Notes: generated by a model not told the origin, from the letters alone. A DNA stretch of 64,000 nt from Streptomyces vilmorinianum (GCF_005517195.1 NZ_CP040244.1:562501-626500), one strand, 5' to 3'. Shown: positions 29,059 to 37,347, counted from the stretch's first letter. Translations and numbers: made by a program.

Positions 29059-29883
29059 CTACGCCTCCAGGCGCTCGGCGAGCAGACGGGCCAGGTTCTG
29101 GGCCTTTTCCTGCAGTTCCCGGCTGTCGGGGGCCTCCGCGGAACCGGTCGTCTGCTCCGCGTACTCGACCGTCACGATCACGTTGGATGTGCGGAACACC
29201 ACGCTCACGGTGCGGTGCCGGCCGTTCGATCCACCGGTGCTGAGGGTGTCGTCGAGGAACGCGACCTGCCCGAGGCCGACCAGGACACGGGGCTCCAGAC
29301 CGGTGGTGGGGATGCCCGGGTCGGGGGAGCCGGTGGCGGTGGAGGGGCTGGAAGGGCTGGTGGAGCCGGACGGCTGCGCGGGAGGTGTGGTGCCGGTGCT
29401 CGTGGGGGCCTGGGGCGGCGGGGTCGGCTTCGGGGGCTGCGGGAGGTCCGCCGCGACCTGCTTGCCGGAGAACACCTGCTGCGCGCGGTCGTCGTCGCTG
29501 ACGGCCGGGTCGTACGACACGACCCGCTCGATGTCGAGACGCAGCCGGTGCGAGACGTCCGGGGCGTCGGCCTTCCAGCTGCACCCGACACGGCGGTCGT
29601 TGTCGTACGTGACGGCGGCGGTGCCGCGGTACGCCCTGTCGCGTTCCGCGTCGGGAAGCTGGGCGACGCCCGGCAGCAGGTCCCTGAGGGTGGCCTGCTG
29701 GACCGAGCCGCAGGGCTCGAAGAGCGTGCGGTAGCGGCCGGGGGGCGCGGCGGGGGCGGCGACGCCGGCCTTGGAGTCGACGGCGGCGGTGCCGGTTTCG
29801 GTCCCGGAGGAGCATCCGGTGAGGCCCAGGACGAGCGCGGCTGCGAGCGCTGTCAGACCGGGTACGTACGCCTGTCGCTGCAC
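29059..29883 (-). CDS. DUF3558-like lipoprotein
   Basis: 274 residues from GTG 29883, with GGGAG upstream. The signal peptide ends in LGLTGCSS, a lipobox. The mature part has paired cysteines (FEPCGSVQQ and RVGCSWKAD) in the same spacing as the neighbouring DUF3558 protein. A Pro/Ser/Thr-rich insertion sits near residues 155-195, and the C-terminal strand region reads VSVVFRTSNVIVTVEYAEQ. It is probably a diverged duplicate of the downstream gene. It is divergent from rtcB. Confidence 0.82.
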   Translation of the reverse strand: MQRQAYVPGLTALAAALVLGLTGCSSGTETGTAAVDSKAGVAAPAAPPGRYRTLFEPCGSVQQATLRDLLPGVAQLPDAERDRAYRGTAAVTYDNDRRVGCSWKADAPDVSHRLRLDIERVVSYDPAVSDDDRAQQVFSGKQVAADLPQPPKPTPPPQAPTSTGTTPPAQPSGSTSPSSPSTATGSPDPGIPTTGLEPRVLVGLGQVAFLDDTLSTGGSNGRHRTVSVVFRTSNVIVTVEYAEQTTGSAEAPDSRELQEKAQNLARLLAERLEA

Positions 29884-30057
29884 GCTGCCAGGCTCCCTTC
29901 TCCCGAGGACTTCCCCGAAAACTGTTTGCCGCCGCGGTGTGGTCGACAGACACAATGTCTATCGCACGCGCTGCCGTCGATGCCGGTCCGTTGTCACCTG
30001 TACGGGCCTTGGCGCCGGTTTTTGCGTTATCAGGCTTTTTTGGGGGATCGAGGAAGT

Positions 30058-31251
30058 ATGTCGTATGTAGAGGTACCGGGTGCGAAGGTGCCCATCCGGA
30101 TGTGGACCGATCCTTCCACGGTGGAGGGCGGCGCCATGCAGCAGCTCCGGAACGTGGCCACACTGCCGTGGATCAAGGGCCTGGCCGTGATGCCGGACGT
30201 GCACTACGGCAAGGGCGCGACGGTCGGCTCGGTGATCGCGATGCACGGGGCGGTCTGCCCGGCGGCGGTCGGGGTGGACATCGGCTGCGGCATGTCCGCG
30301 GTCAGGACGTCGCTGACGGCGAACGACCTGCCGGGTGACCTCTCGCGGCTGCGCTCGAAGATCGAGCAGGCGATTCCGGTGGGGCGGGGGATGCACCGGG
30401 AGATGGTGGACCCGAAGCGGCTGTTCCAGTTTCCGGCGGCGGGGTGGGACGACCTTTGGTCGCGGTTCGACGGGATCGCGGATGCGGTCAAATCCCGCCA
30501 TGAACGTGCCGAAAAGCAGATGGGAACGCTGGGCGGGGGCAATCATTTTGTCGAGTTTTGCCTGGATTCGACCGGAGCTGTGTGGCTGATGCTGCACTCC
30601 GGGTCGCGGAACATCGGCAAGGAACTCGCCGAGTACCACATCGGCGAGGCGCAGAAGCTCCCGCACAACCAGGGGCTCGTCGACCGGGACCTGGCCGTCT
30701 TCGTCGCGGACACGCCGCAGATGGCCGCCTACCGGAACGATCTCTTCTGGGCGCAGGAGTACGCGAAGTACAACCGCGCGATCATGATGGCGCTCTTCCA
30801 GGAGGTCGTCCGGCGGGAGTTCCGCAAGGCGAAGGTGACCTTCGATCCGGTCATCTCCTGCCACCACAACTACGTGGCGGAGGAGCGGTACGAGGGGATG
30901 GACCTGCTCGTCACCCGTAAGGGTGCGATCCGGGCGGGCTCCGGCGACTTCGGGATCATCCCGGGCTCGATGGGCACCGGTTCGTACATCGTGAAGGGAC
31001 TCGGCAACGAGAAGGCCTTCAACTCCGCCTCGCACGGCGCCGGCCGGAGGATGAGCCGGACTGCGGCGAAGCGGCGCTTCTCGACGCGGGACCTGGAGGA
31101 GCAGACGCGGGGCGTGGAGTGCCGTAAGGACTCCGGCGTCGTGGACGAGATTCCGGGCGCGTACAAGCCGATCGAGAAGGTCATCGATCAGCAGCGGGAC
31201 CTGGTCGAGGTGGTCGCGAAGCTGAAGCAGGTCATCTGCGTGAAGGGCTGA
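30058..31251 (+). CDS. rtcB: RNA-splicing ligase RtcB
   Basis: 397 residues from ATG 30058. RtcB joins 2',3'-cyclic phosphate or 3'-phosphate RNA ends to 5'-OH ends using Mn2+ and GTP. All signature residues are present: DIGCGM (74-79), GGGNHF (159-164), HSGSRNIG (180-187), SCHHN (268-272), and the guanylylated histidine H326 in ASHGAGRRMSR. It is the short bacterial form. In actinomycetes it is thought to act in RNA repair. Its start follows AGGAAG closely. There is no archease or sigma-54 regulator beside it, unlike E. coli. An inverted repeat, AGACA-N3-TGTCT, lies at 29948-29960. Confidence 0.96.
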   Translation: MSYVEVPGAKVPIRMWTDPSTVEGGAMQQLRNVATLPWIKGLAVMPDVHYGKGATVGSVIAMHGAVCPAAVGVDIGCGMSAVRTSLTANDLPGDLSRLRSKIEQAIPVGRGMHREMVDPKRLFQFPAAGWDDLWSRFDGIADAVKSRHERAEKQMGTLGGGNHFVEFCLDSTGAVWLMLHSGSRNIGKELAEYHIGEAQKLPHNQGLVDRDLAVFVADTPQMAAYRNDLFWAQEYAKYNRAIMMALFQEVVRREFRKAKVTFDPVISCHHNYVAEERYEGMDLLVTRKGAIRAGSGDFGIIPGSMGTGSYIVKGLGNEKAFNSASHGAGRRMSRTAAKRRFSTRDLEEQTRGVECRKDSGVVDEIPGAYKPIEKVIDQQRDLVEVVAKLKQVICVKG

Positions 31252-31260
31252 GACGCAGAC

Positions 31261-31297
31261 CGACGAGGGGCCGGCACAGGGTGTCGGCCCCTCGTCG
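31261..31297 (+). terminator. Terminator after rtcB
   Basis: CGACGAGGGGCCG pairs with CGGCCCCTCGTCG around a loop, between convergent rtcB and the SDR gene. There is no T run. Confidence 0.8.
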
Positions 31298-31305
31298 TCG
31301 TGCGC

Positions 31306-32070
31306 TCACAGCTCGCGGTGGACCTTGGTGTTGGAGGCCTGGGCGCGGGGGCGGACGATCAGGAGGTCGATGTTGACGTGCGGGGGGCGGGTGCAGGCCC
31401 AGGTGATGGTGTCGGCGACGTCGTCGGCGGTGAGGGGTTCGGCCACGCCCGCGTAGACCTTGGCGGCCTTCTCGGTGTCGCCGCGGAAGCGGGTGGTGGC
31501 GAACTCGTCGGTCTTCACCATGCCGGGGGCGATCTCGATGACGCGGACCGGGGTGCCGACGATCTCCAGGCGGAGGGTCTCGGCGAGGACGCGGGCGCCG
31601 TTCTTGGCCGCGACGTAGCCGGCGCCGCCCTCGTAGGTGGAGTGGCCGGCGGTGGAGGAGAGGACGACGACCGTGCCGTCGCCGCTGGCGGTCAGGGCGG
31701 GGAGCAGAGCCTGGGTGACGTTGAGGGTGCCGATGACGTTGACCTCGTACATCTGGCGCCAGTCGTCGGGGTCGCCGGTCGCGACGGGGTCCGCGCCGAG
31801 GGCGCCGCCCGCGTTGTTGACGAGGACGGCGATCGTGCGGAAGGCGGTCGCGAAGGTCTGGACGGCTTCGCGGTCGGTGACGTCGAGGGCGTAGGCGGTC
31901 GCCTGGTGGCCGGCCTCGACGATCTCGGCGGCCAGTGCCTCGATGCGGTCCTTGCGGCGGGCGGTGAGGACCACGCGGTATCCGGCGGCGGCGAGCTGCT
32001 TGGCCGTGGCGGCGCCGATACCGCTGCTCGCTCCGGTGACGACGGCGATGGGGGTACCGGCGGCGGTCAT
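31306..32070 (-). CDS. SDR-family oxidoreductase
   Basis: 254 residues from ATG 32070 (AGGAGC upstream). A classical short-chain dehydrogenase: VVTGASSGIGAATA cofactor loop, TARRKDR favouring NADP(H), LVNNAGGALG, the catalytic serine in VVLSSTAGH, and YVAAKNGAR as YxxxK. It most resembles the YdfG/serine-dehydrogenase-like group that reduces or oxidises 3-hydroxy acids. The physiological substrate is not known. It is in tandem with the YnfA-like gene. Confidence 0.92.
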   Translation of the reverse strand: MTAAGTPIAVVTGASSGIGAATAKQLAAAGYRVVLTARRKDRIEALAAEIVEAGHQATAYALDVTDREAVQTFATAFRTIAVLVNNAGGALGADPVATGDPDDWRQMYEVNVIGTLNVTQALLPALTASGDGTVVVLSSTAGHSTYEGGAGYVAAKNGARVLAETLRLEIVGTPVRVIEIAPGMVKTDEFATTRFRGDTEKAAKVYAGVAEPLTADDVADTITWACTRPPHVNIDLLIVRPRAQASNTKVHREL

Positions 32071-32129
32071 GGCGTGCTCCTCGCGCATGTGGTCGATTAC
32101 GTCGATCGCGTGGTCAGGATATGCGGTGG

Positions 32130-32465
32130 TCAGCGGGTGCGTGGGGCGTACATGATCACGGCCATGCCGGCGAGGCAGATCAGGGCTCCGGCGATGTCCC
32201 AGCGGTCGGGTCGGTATCCGTCGGCGACCATGCCCCAGGCGAGGGATCCCGCGACGAACACTCCGCCGTAGGCGGCGAGGATCCGGCCGAAGTCGGCGTC
32301 GGGCTGGAGGGTGGCCACGAAGCCGTAGAGGCCGAGGGCGACGACTCCGGCGCCGATCCAGATCCAGCCGCGGTGCTCGCGGACGCCCTGCCAGACGAGC
32401 CAGGCTCCGCCGATCTCGAAGAGGGCGGCGAGGACGAAGAGAGCGGCGGAGCGGGCGATGAGCAT
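32130..32465 (-). CDS. YnfA family (UPF0060) small membrane protein
   Basis: 111 residues from ATG 32465 with four predicted membrane helices ([76 protein letters not shown]). The signatures [11 protein letters not shown] and [18 protein letters not shown] are diagnostic of UPF0060/YnfA, which is distantly related to small multidrug-resistance transporters. A start at GTG 32489 cannot be excluded. It diverges from a secreted-protein gene across a shared operator-like dyad. Confidence 0.92.
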   Translation of the reverse strand: MLIARSAALFVLAALFEIGGAWLVWQGVREHRGWIWIGAGVVALGLYGFVATLQPDADFGRILAAYGGVFVAGSLAWGMVADGYRPDRWDIAGALICLAGMAVIMYAPRTR

Positions 32466-32494
32466 GGGGTCAGGGTGCCACGGGGACACGCTGA

Positions 32495-32509
32495 CTGACG
32501 GATGGTCAG
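32495..32509. promoter_or_regulatory. TetR-like dyad between ynfA-type gene and secreted-protein gene
   Basis: CTGACGGATGGTCAG has perfect 5-bp arms (CTGAC/GTCAG) and lies just before an AATATATG -10-like region of the rightward gene, within the 76-bp divergent gap. Confidence 0.45.
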
Positions 32510-32541
32510 AATATATGGGCGGTAATCGGTATCTTCAGGGC

Positions 32542-33012
32542 ATGAGTGTGATGCGCAAGGCCCTGTTCGGGGCGGCGTTGGCAGCCGCGGTGGTGGTCGG
32601 TACGGGTGAGGGGGCCCGTGCTGTCGGGTCGGAGGCCGATCTGGCCCACCACGGCCATGTCTCCCTCTGGGAGGGGCGGCTGGGTGTCTGGCTGGTCAGT
32701 GAGAACCACGGGCCGTCGCACGTGTCCCAGGCGACCGTGCGGCTCGCCTTCTCCGAGCCGATGGCGGGTGGGCAGGAGCTGCCTCCGTCCTGTCTGTGGG
32801 GGAGCGACCGGGTGGTGGTCTGCCGCACGGGTGAGCTGCGGGCCGCCGGGGCGGTCGAGGAGCTGGCGCTCGATCTGCGGACGGCGGGCTCCCCTGAGGA
32901 GTTGACGGTCGACATCGGGACCATCTGGACCGACGGGATCAGTGACGGGAACCCGAAGAACGACCGGCATCGCGTCCTGGTGCTGAGCACCGGCGACCCG
33001 TACGTCTTCTGA
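32542..33012 (+). CDS. Secreted protein of unknown function
   Basis: 156 residues from ATG 32542 (an alternative ATG lies nine bases on). A Sec signal peptide is clear: MRKALFGAALAAAVVVGTGEGARA, cleaved near ARA-VG. The mature part is beta-rich, with two cysteines (PSCLWG, VVCRTG) likely to form a disulfide. It resembles small Streptomyces secreted proteins with an immunoglobulin-like fold (VSLWEGRLGVWLVSENHGP). No enzyme motif is visible. The weak ribosome site is CAGGG. Confidence 0.72.
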   Translation: MSVMRKALFGAALAAAVVVGTGEGARAVGSEADLAHHGHVSLWEGRLGVWLVSENHGPSHVSQATVRLAFSEPMAGGQELPPSCLWGSDRVVVCRTGELRAAGAVEELALDLRTAGSPEELTVDIGTIWTDGISDGNPKNDRHRVLVLSTGDPYVF

Positions 33013-33020
33013 CCGCACGG

Positions 33021-34403
33021 TCATCGGAACGTGTAGCCGTCGGGGCGGACGAGGAGCGCCGAGCGGCGGGTGGGGTCGGTCCAGGTGGCCCGTACGACGC
33101 GGGTCGGGGTGGTGGGGGATGCCGGCAGGTCCGGGGTCGCTCCCTCGGGGGCGATCAGGACGAACTCGCCCGCGCGCAGCAGCTCGTAGAGCCTGCCTTC
33201 CCGAAGGTTCAGGTCCGGGACGCGCCGGGCGTCGCGGCCGTAGGTGATGCCGATTCCGCTGATCATGCCCATCGCCTTGGCGGAGGCGGGGCGGACGGTG
33301 TTCAGGAAGCGTGAGGCGAGGGCGCGGACGGCGCGCAGGACGGGGCCGTGGGCCATGGCGAGCCGGACGATGGTCCCGCTGCTGCGGAGTACGGCGGCGC
33401 CGACGGGGTGGCGTTCGGACTGGTAGCTGTCGAGGAGCGCCTCGGGGTCGGGGGCCTCGCCGCGCAGGACGGCGGCGAGCTTCCACGAGAGGTTGGCGGC
33501 GTCCTGGAGGCCCGTGTTCATGCCCTGGCCGCCGGCGGGGGAGTGGACGTGGGCGGCGTCGCCTGCGAGGAAGACCCGGCCGACGCGGTAGGCGGGGGCC
33601 TGGCGCTCGTCGCTGTGGAAGCGGGAGATCCAGCGGGCGTCGTGCATGCCGTAGTCGGTGCCGAGCGCGAGGCGGGCGATCTCGCGGACCTCGTCGAGGT
33701 CGACGGGCTCGCTGTCGGGGACCTGGCGGGTGCGGTTCCAGCCCATGACCCGGTACCAGCCGTCGCCGAAGGGGGCGATGAAGGCGAAGGCGTCCCCGGT
33801 GCCGTTGACCGTGAGCAGTCCTTCGGGCTTCTCGGCGAGGCGGACGTCGGCGAGGACGATGGAGCGGATGACCGAGACGCCGGGGAAGGGCAGGCCGAGG
33901 GCGGTCCGCACGGCGCTGCGCACGCCGTCGGTGCCGACGAGGTAGCGGGCGCGGAGGGTGAGGGGGGTGCCGTCGGGGCCGGTGAGTTCGGCGGTGACCT
34001 GGTCGGTGTCCTGGCTCAGTCCGCGCAGTTCCGTCCCGTACCGGAAGTCCACGCCTGCGGACAGGGCCCGGCGCTCGAGGAGGCGCTCGACCTCGTACTG
34101 GGGGGTGATGAGGAGGTACGGGAAGCGGGAGCGGAGGCGGGACAGGTCGAGGGTGAGGCGGCGGAAGAGCCGCAGCTCGGTGATGGGCGTGCCGGTGGCG
34201 ATCAGTTCGTCGGCGAGGCCGCGGGCGTCGAGCTGCTCCAGGGTGCGGGCGTGGACGCCGAAGGCGCGGGTCATGTTGCTGATGCCGTGCGGGCGGCGCT
34301 CGACCACGGTGACCCGCAGGCCGGCGGTGGCGAGGTCGCCGGCGAGCAGCATTCCGGTGGGGCCGGAGCCGACGACGAGAACGTCCGTGTCCAGGTGGTT
34401 CAT
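33021..34403 (-). CDS. FAD-dependent aromatic monooxygenase (PHBH/RdmE family)
   Basis: 460 residues from ATG 34403, chosen for GGAGG five bases upstream. A class A flavoprotein hydroxylase: VLVVGSGPTGMLLAGDLATAG (FAD dinucleotide fold), the DG motif in YLVGTDGVRSAVR, and FLAGDAAHVHSPAGGQGMN (second FAD/NADPH motif). A thioredoxin-like C-terminal extension is short. Such enzymes hydroxylate phenols or polyketide aromatics, or inactivate rifamycin and tetracycline. Divergent transcription from a TetR regulator through an operator array suggests substrate-induced detoxification or resistance; this is inferred. Confidence 0.9.
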   Translation of the reverse strand: MNHLDTDVLVVGSGPTGMLLAGDLATAGLRVTVVERRPHGISNMTRAFGVHARTLEQLDARGLADELIATGTPITELRLFRRLTLDLSRLRSRFPYLLITPQYEVERLLERRALSAGVDFRYGTELRGLSQDTDQVTAELTGPDGTPLTLRARYLVGTDGVRSAVRTALGLPFPGVSVIRSIVLADVRLAEKPEGLLTVNGTGDAFAFIAPFGDGWYRVMGWNRTRQVPDSEPVDLDEVREIARLALGTDYGMHDARWISRFHSDERQAPAYRVGRVFLAGDAAHVHSPAGGQGMNTGLQDAANLSWKLAAVLRGEAPDPEALLDSYQSERHPVGAAVLRSSGTIVRLAMAHGPVLRAVRALASRFLNTVRPASAKAMGMISGIGITYGRDARRVPDLNLREGRLYELLRAGEFVLIAPEGATPDLPASPTTPTRVVRATWTDPTRRSALLVRPDGYTFR

Positions 34404-34420
34404 GGCTGCCTCCAGGTGTG

Positions 34421-34532
34421 CCATGACAACGTCCGTTGGCCAACGTCTGTTGGTCAACGCTTGTTGGCAAATGTAGGAGTAGCCGCGATGGCGTGTCAAC
34501 ACCTGTTGGCCTACAGTTGTTGGCATGAAGAC
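34421..34532. promoter_or_regulatory. 14-bp-phased operator array between monooxygenase and tetR
   Basis: GTTGG begins at 34435, 34449, 34463, 34505 and 34519, all in one 14-bp register. Unit 1 contains the perfect palindrome GTTGGCCAAC, unit 2 GTTGGTCAAC and unit 3 GTTGGCAAAT. Right half-sites GACAAC (34425) and GTCAAC (34495) keep the same phase; the 34477 unit is degenerate. The array spans the whole divergent promoter and ends over the tetR start codon. A multimeric TetR site is inferred. Confidence 0.75.
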
Positions 34533-35085
34533 CGCCCGCCGCTCCGACGCTACCCGCGCCGCGATCCTCGAAGCCGCCCGCGAGCGATTCGCCTCCGACG
34601 GCTACGAGCGCGCCACCATCCGGGCCATCGCCCGCGACGCCGGAATCGATCCGTCGATGGTGATGCGCTACTACGGCAACAAGGAGGGCCTGTTCGCCGC
34701 CGCGTCCGAGATCGAACTGGACCTTCCCGAACTCGGCGCCCTGCCCGCCCGCCACATCGGCGCGGTCCTGGTCACGCACTTCCTCGACCGCTGGGAGCGC
34801 GACGACGTCCTGACCGGCCTTCTGCGGGTCGGCGTCACCAACGCCGCGGGCGCCGAGCGGATGCAGGCGATCTTCGCCGCGCAGCTCGGCCCCGTCGCCC
34901 TCGGCGTCTGCCCCGACCCCGCCGAGGCGCCGCGCCGCGCCGCGCTCGTCGCCTCGCAGATCCTCGGCATGGCGCTCGCCCGCTATGTGCTGCGACTGCC
35001 GCCCGCGGTCGCGATGTCCCGCGAGGAGGTCGTCGCCTGGCTGGGGCCGACCGTCCAGCGCTACCTGACGGCCCCGGAGCCGTAG
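34525..35085 (+). CDS. TetR-family transcriptional regulator
   Basis: 186 residues. The N-terminal TetR helix-turn-helix is complete: RAAILEAARERFASDGYERATIRAIARDAGIDPSMVMRYYGNKEGLF. The C-terminal ligand domain is of the TetR_C_33-like type (LEGxxP replaced by GALPARHIG). A -10-like TACAGT (34512-34517) lies seven bases before the ATG and there is no Shine-Dalgarno, so the mRNA is probably leaderless. The start codon is within the operator array, implying strong autoregulation along with repression of the divergent monooxygenase. Confidence 0.92.
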   Translation: MKTARRSDATRAAILEAARERFASDGYERATIRAIARDAGIDPSMVMRYYGNKEGLFAAASEIELDLPELGALPARHIGAVLVTHFLDRWERDDVLTGLLRVGVTNAAGAERMQAIFAAQLGPVALGVCPDPAEAPRRAALVASQILGMALARYVLRLPPAVAMSREEVVAWLGPTVQRYLTAPEP

Positions 35086-35117
35086 AGCGCCGGTTCGCTG
35101 TTTCGTACAATTTCTGC

Positions 35118-35603
35118 ATGCCGCAGAAGAACTCCGCCCGGCGCGACGGTCTGATGACCGAGCTGTACGACGAGGCCCGCCGCTACATGGCCGCGTACGC
35201 GCTGTTCAACCAGGCCGTCGCCGACCGTCTGCGGCTCCACCCGACCGATGTGCAGTGCCTGAACCTGCTCGCCCTGGAGCCCGGCCCCGTCACCACCGGC
35301 CGGATCGCCGAGCTGACCGGGCTGACCACCGGCTCCGCGACCCGGCTCGTCGACCGGCTGGAGCGGGCCGGCTATGTCACGCGCGAGCGGGACGCCGAGG
35401 ACCGGCGGCGCGTCCTCGTGACCGCGGTGCCGGAGCGGATGGCGGAGCTGGGCGCGTTCTGGCGGCGGCTCAACGAGGCCTGGGGCACGATGTTCGACGC
35501 GTACAGCGATGCCGAAGTCGCCCTGCTCATCGCCCATATGCGCCGGACCGTCGAGCTCAGCGCCGACCAGGTCGAGCGGCTGCGCACGGGCGAACTCGGC
35601 TGA
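35118..35603 (+). CDS. MarR-family transcriptional regulator
   Basis: 161 residues from ATG 35118. The winged helix is clear: RLHPTDVQCLNLLALEPGPVTTGRIAELTGLTTGSATRLVDRLERAGYVTRERDAEDRRRVLV, including the DxRR wing tip. The flanking dimerisation helices are present. TACAAT at 35106-35111 ends six bases before the ATG and no ribosome site is present, so the transcript is likely leaderless. It is only 32 bases after tetR, but with its own promoter. The target is unknown; self-regulation or control of the neighbouring SDR/monooxygenase genes is possible. Confidence 0.92.
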   Translation: MPQKNSARRDGLMTELYDEARRYMAAYALFNQAVADRLRLHPTDVQCLNLLALEPGPVTTGRIAELTGLTTGSATRLVDRLERAGYVTRERDAEDRRRVLVTAVPERMAELGAFWRRLNEAWGTMFDAYSDAEVALLIAHMRRTVELSADQVERLRTGELG

Positions 35604-35621
35604 CCGCACCGGGCCTTCGGG

Positions 35622-36359
35622 TCACCGCGCGGCCGCGCCGCCGAACTCGCGCAGCGCGTCGGTGACGATCGCCTCCAGCCGGGCGTGGTGAGCACCCCGC
35701 CAGTACACCCGCTCGCACTCCGTGCACCGCGCGAAGACGTCGTACGTCTTCTCCGTGCCGCGCTCCAGCCGCTCGCGCACCGAGTCCTTGTCGGCGTCGG
35801 TGAGGTCCCCGTTGCAGGCGGTGCAGCGGGTCCAGGGCATCAGCGTGGGCGCGAAGCGCTCCAGGACGTCACGGAGTTGGTCGTCGGGCCGGTCGCTGTA
35901 CACATAGGCGCCGGCCCACAGCTCCCGGCGGCGCAGCAGCCCGCGGTCCCGGGAGAGCATCACGCGCCGCTCCTTCGCCGAGAGCGCGGCCAGCGCGGCG
36001 TCGCCGATGTCCTCGCTCTCGTACGCCGCGTCGACCCCGAGCAGCCGCAGCCGCCGGGCCAGCGTGCCCAGATGGACGTCGAGGAGGAACCGGAGAGGGG
36101 CTCCCGGCACCGGCTGGGGGCGCTCGACGCCCTCGACCTCGACCGTCTCGCCCGCCGCGGGGATGTGGGACACCTTCACGGGCTGCCCGTCCACCAGCAG
36201 CCGCCCGGTCTCGGTCAGCGGGACGCCCAGCGACTCCACGACATGGCCGAGCGTCGAGACGCCGTCGGTCGCCACGGTCGTGCGCCCCGAGCGCCGTTCC
36301 GCCGAGACGAAGAGCCGCAGGTCGGGGGCGAAGCTGATCTGGATCTCCGGTCCGTTCAC
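35622..36359 (-). CDS. Mut7-C RNase domain protein with N-terminal ubiquitin-like domain
   Basis: 245 residues from GTG 36359. Residues 5-80 form a ThiS/MoaD-like ubiquitin fold (Mut7-C ubiquitin domain; LLVDGQPVKVSHIPAAGETVEV). Residues ~90-180 match the Mut7-C PIN-like RNase domain (RFLLDVHLGTLARRLRLLGVD; LSRDRGLLRRR). A zinc ribbon follows, with CTAC (RCTACNGDL) and CTEC (RCTECERVYWRG). The family was predicted computationally as an RNase linked to ubiquitin-like domains; its substrate and biology are not established. It is convergent with marR. Confidence 0.87.
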   Translation of the reverse strand: MNGPEIQISFAPDLRLFVSAERRSGRTTVATDGVSTLGHVVESLGVPLTETGRLLVDGQPVKVSHIPAAGETVEVEGVERPQPVPGAPLRFLLDVHLGTLARRLRLLGVDAAYESEDIGDAALAALSAKERRVMLSRDRGLLRRRELWAGAYVYSDRPDDQLRDVLERFAPTLMPWTRCTACNGDLTDADKDSVRERLERGTEKTYDVFARCTECERVYWRGAHHARLEAIVTDALREFGGAAAR

Positions 36360-36459
36360 GGGGACAGGATGTCACCGTGGCGCCCCGCGCGGCCAGGGAA
36401 TTCGCCGCCCGGGGCCCTGCCCGCCGCGGCTGCACCGCCCGCCCCGGCCGGCATGGCCG

Positions 36460-37311
36460 CTACGGGCGGAAGGCGTCCGCATGGTCGGTGGCCCACGCGG
36501 CGAAGGTGCGGGCCGGGTGCCCGGTCAGCTCCTCGACGGTCCGGGTCAGGGGGACCGGCCGGTCGTCGTGCGAGGCCCAGTAGGAGAGCAGGGCGTCGGC
36601 GAAGGACTCCGGTATGGAGGCGGCGACCGAGGCCTTCCACTGCTCGGGGGTGACGGCGGCGCAGCTCGTCGCACGGCCCGTCACCTCCGCGAGTATCGCC
36701 AGCTGCTCGGTGAAGTCGAGCGACTCGGGGCCGGTCAGCAGATACGAGGAGCCGCGCAGCCGCGGCGCGGTGAGGACCGCGAAGGCGGCCTCGGCGACGT
36801 CCTTCTCGTGGATCGGGTCGCCGTGGGACCCGGGGTACGGGAGCTCCACCGCGCGCGCGGACCGGATCGCCCAGGACCACTGCAGGGCGTTGCTCGCGAA
36901 GGCGCCCGGCTGGAGATGGGTCGCCTCGAAGGCTCCGTCGTCCGCCGCGGCCGCCAGGGCGCGCTCGACGGCCAGGTGGGAGGCGGCGATCGGATTCTCC
37001 GCGGCGTCGGGGGCGAGGACGGAGCTGGAGGAGAGCAGGACGACGTGCTGGACGCCGGCCGCCCGGGCCTGCGCGACGAAGGCGTCGATGTGCGAGGGCT
37101 CGGCGTACAGGAAGACGGAGTCGACGCCGTCGAGCGCGGCCTCGAAGTCCGCCGGATCGGCGAGATCGCAGCGGACGGTGTCGATGCCGCCTGGTGGGGA
37201 GAGGTCCGTGGGGTCCTTGGAGGCCGCCCTGGCCTTGATGCCCGCGCTGTGGAGCAGCCCGAGGAGGGTGGAGCCCACGCGGCCGCGGCTTCCGGTGACG
37301 AGAACGGTCAT
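36460..37311 (-). CDS. NmrA-like NAD(P)-binding protein
   Basis: 283 residues from ATG 37311. An atypical SDR: VLVTGSRGRVGSTLLGLL (GxxGxxG), VFLYAEPSHIDAFVAQARAAGVQHVVLLSSSSVLAP, and no YxxxK catalytic pair. It resembles NmrA/QOR2-type proteins that either sense NADP or reduce quinones. It diverges from a GNAT gene across a 114-bp region with two dyads. An HxlR regulator often controls such genes, but none is adjacent here. The function is inferred from the fold only. Confidence 0.85.
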   Translation of the reverse strand: MTVLVTGSRGRVGSTLLGLLHSAGIKARAASKDPTDLSPPGGIDTVRCDLADPADFEAALDGVDSVFLYAEPSHIDAFVAQARAAGVQHVVLLSSSSVLAPDAAENPIAASHLAVERALAAAADDGAFEATHLQPGAFASNALQWSWAIRSARAVELPYPGSHGDPIHEKDVAEAAFAVLTAPRLRGSSYLLTGPESLDFTEQLAILAEVTGRATSCAAVTPEQWKASVAASIPESFADALLSYWASHDDRPVPLTRTVEELTGHPARTFAAWATDHADAFRP

Positions 37312-37347
37312 GAGAGGGGTCCCTTCGCAGTGTGTGCGTGAAGAAGA

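Noticed and set aside
28627..30057. In-frame extension upstream of rtcB
   Set aside because: It is antisense to the two lipoprotein genes; RtcB similarity starts at ATG 30058.
33021..34403. Part of a secondary-metabolite cluster (with the 2OG oxygenase at 54.6 kb)
   Set aside because: There are no polyketide synthase, peptide synthetase, terpene or RiPP genes; both oxygenases sit among housekeeping genes and small regulators.
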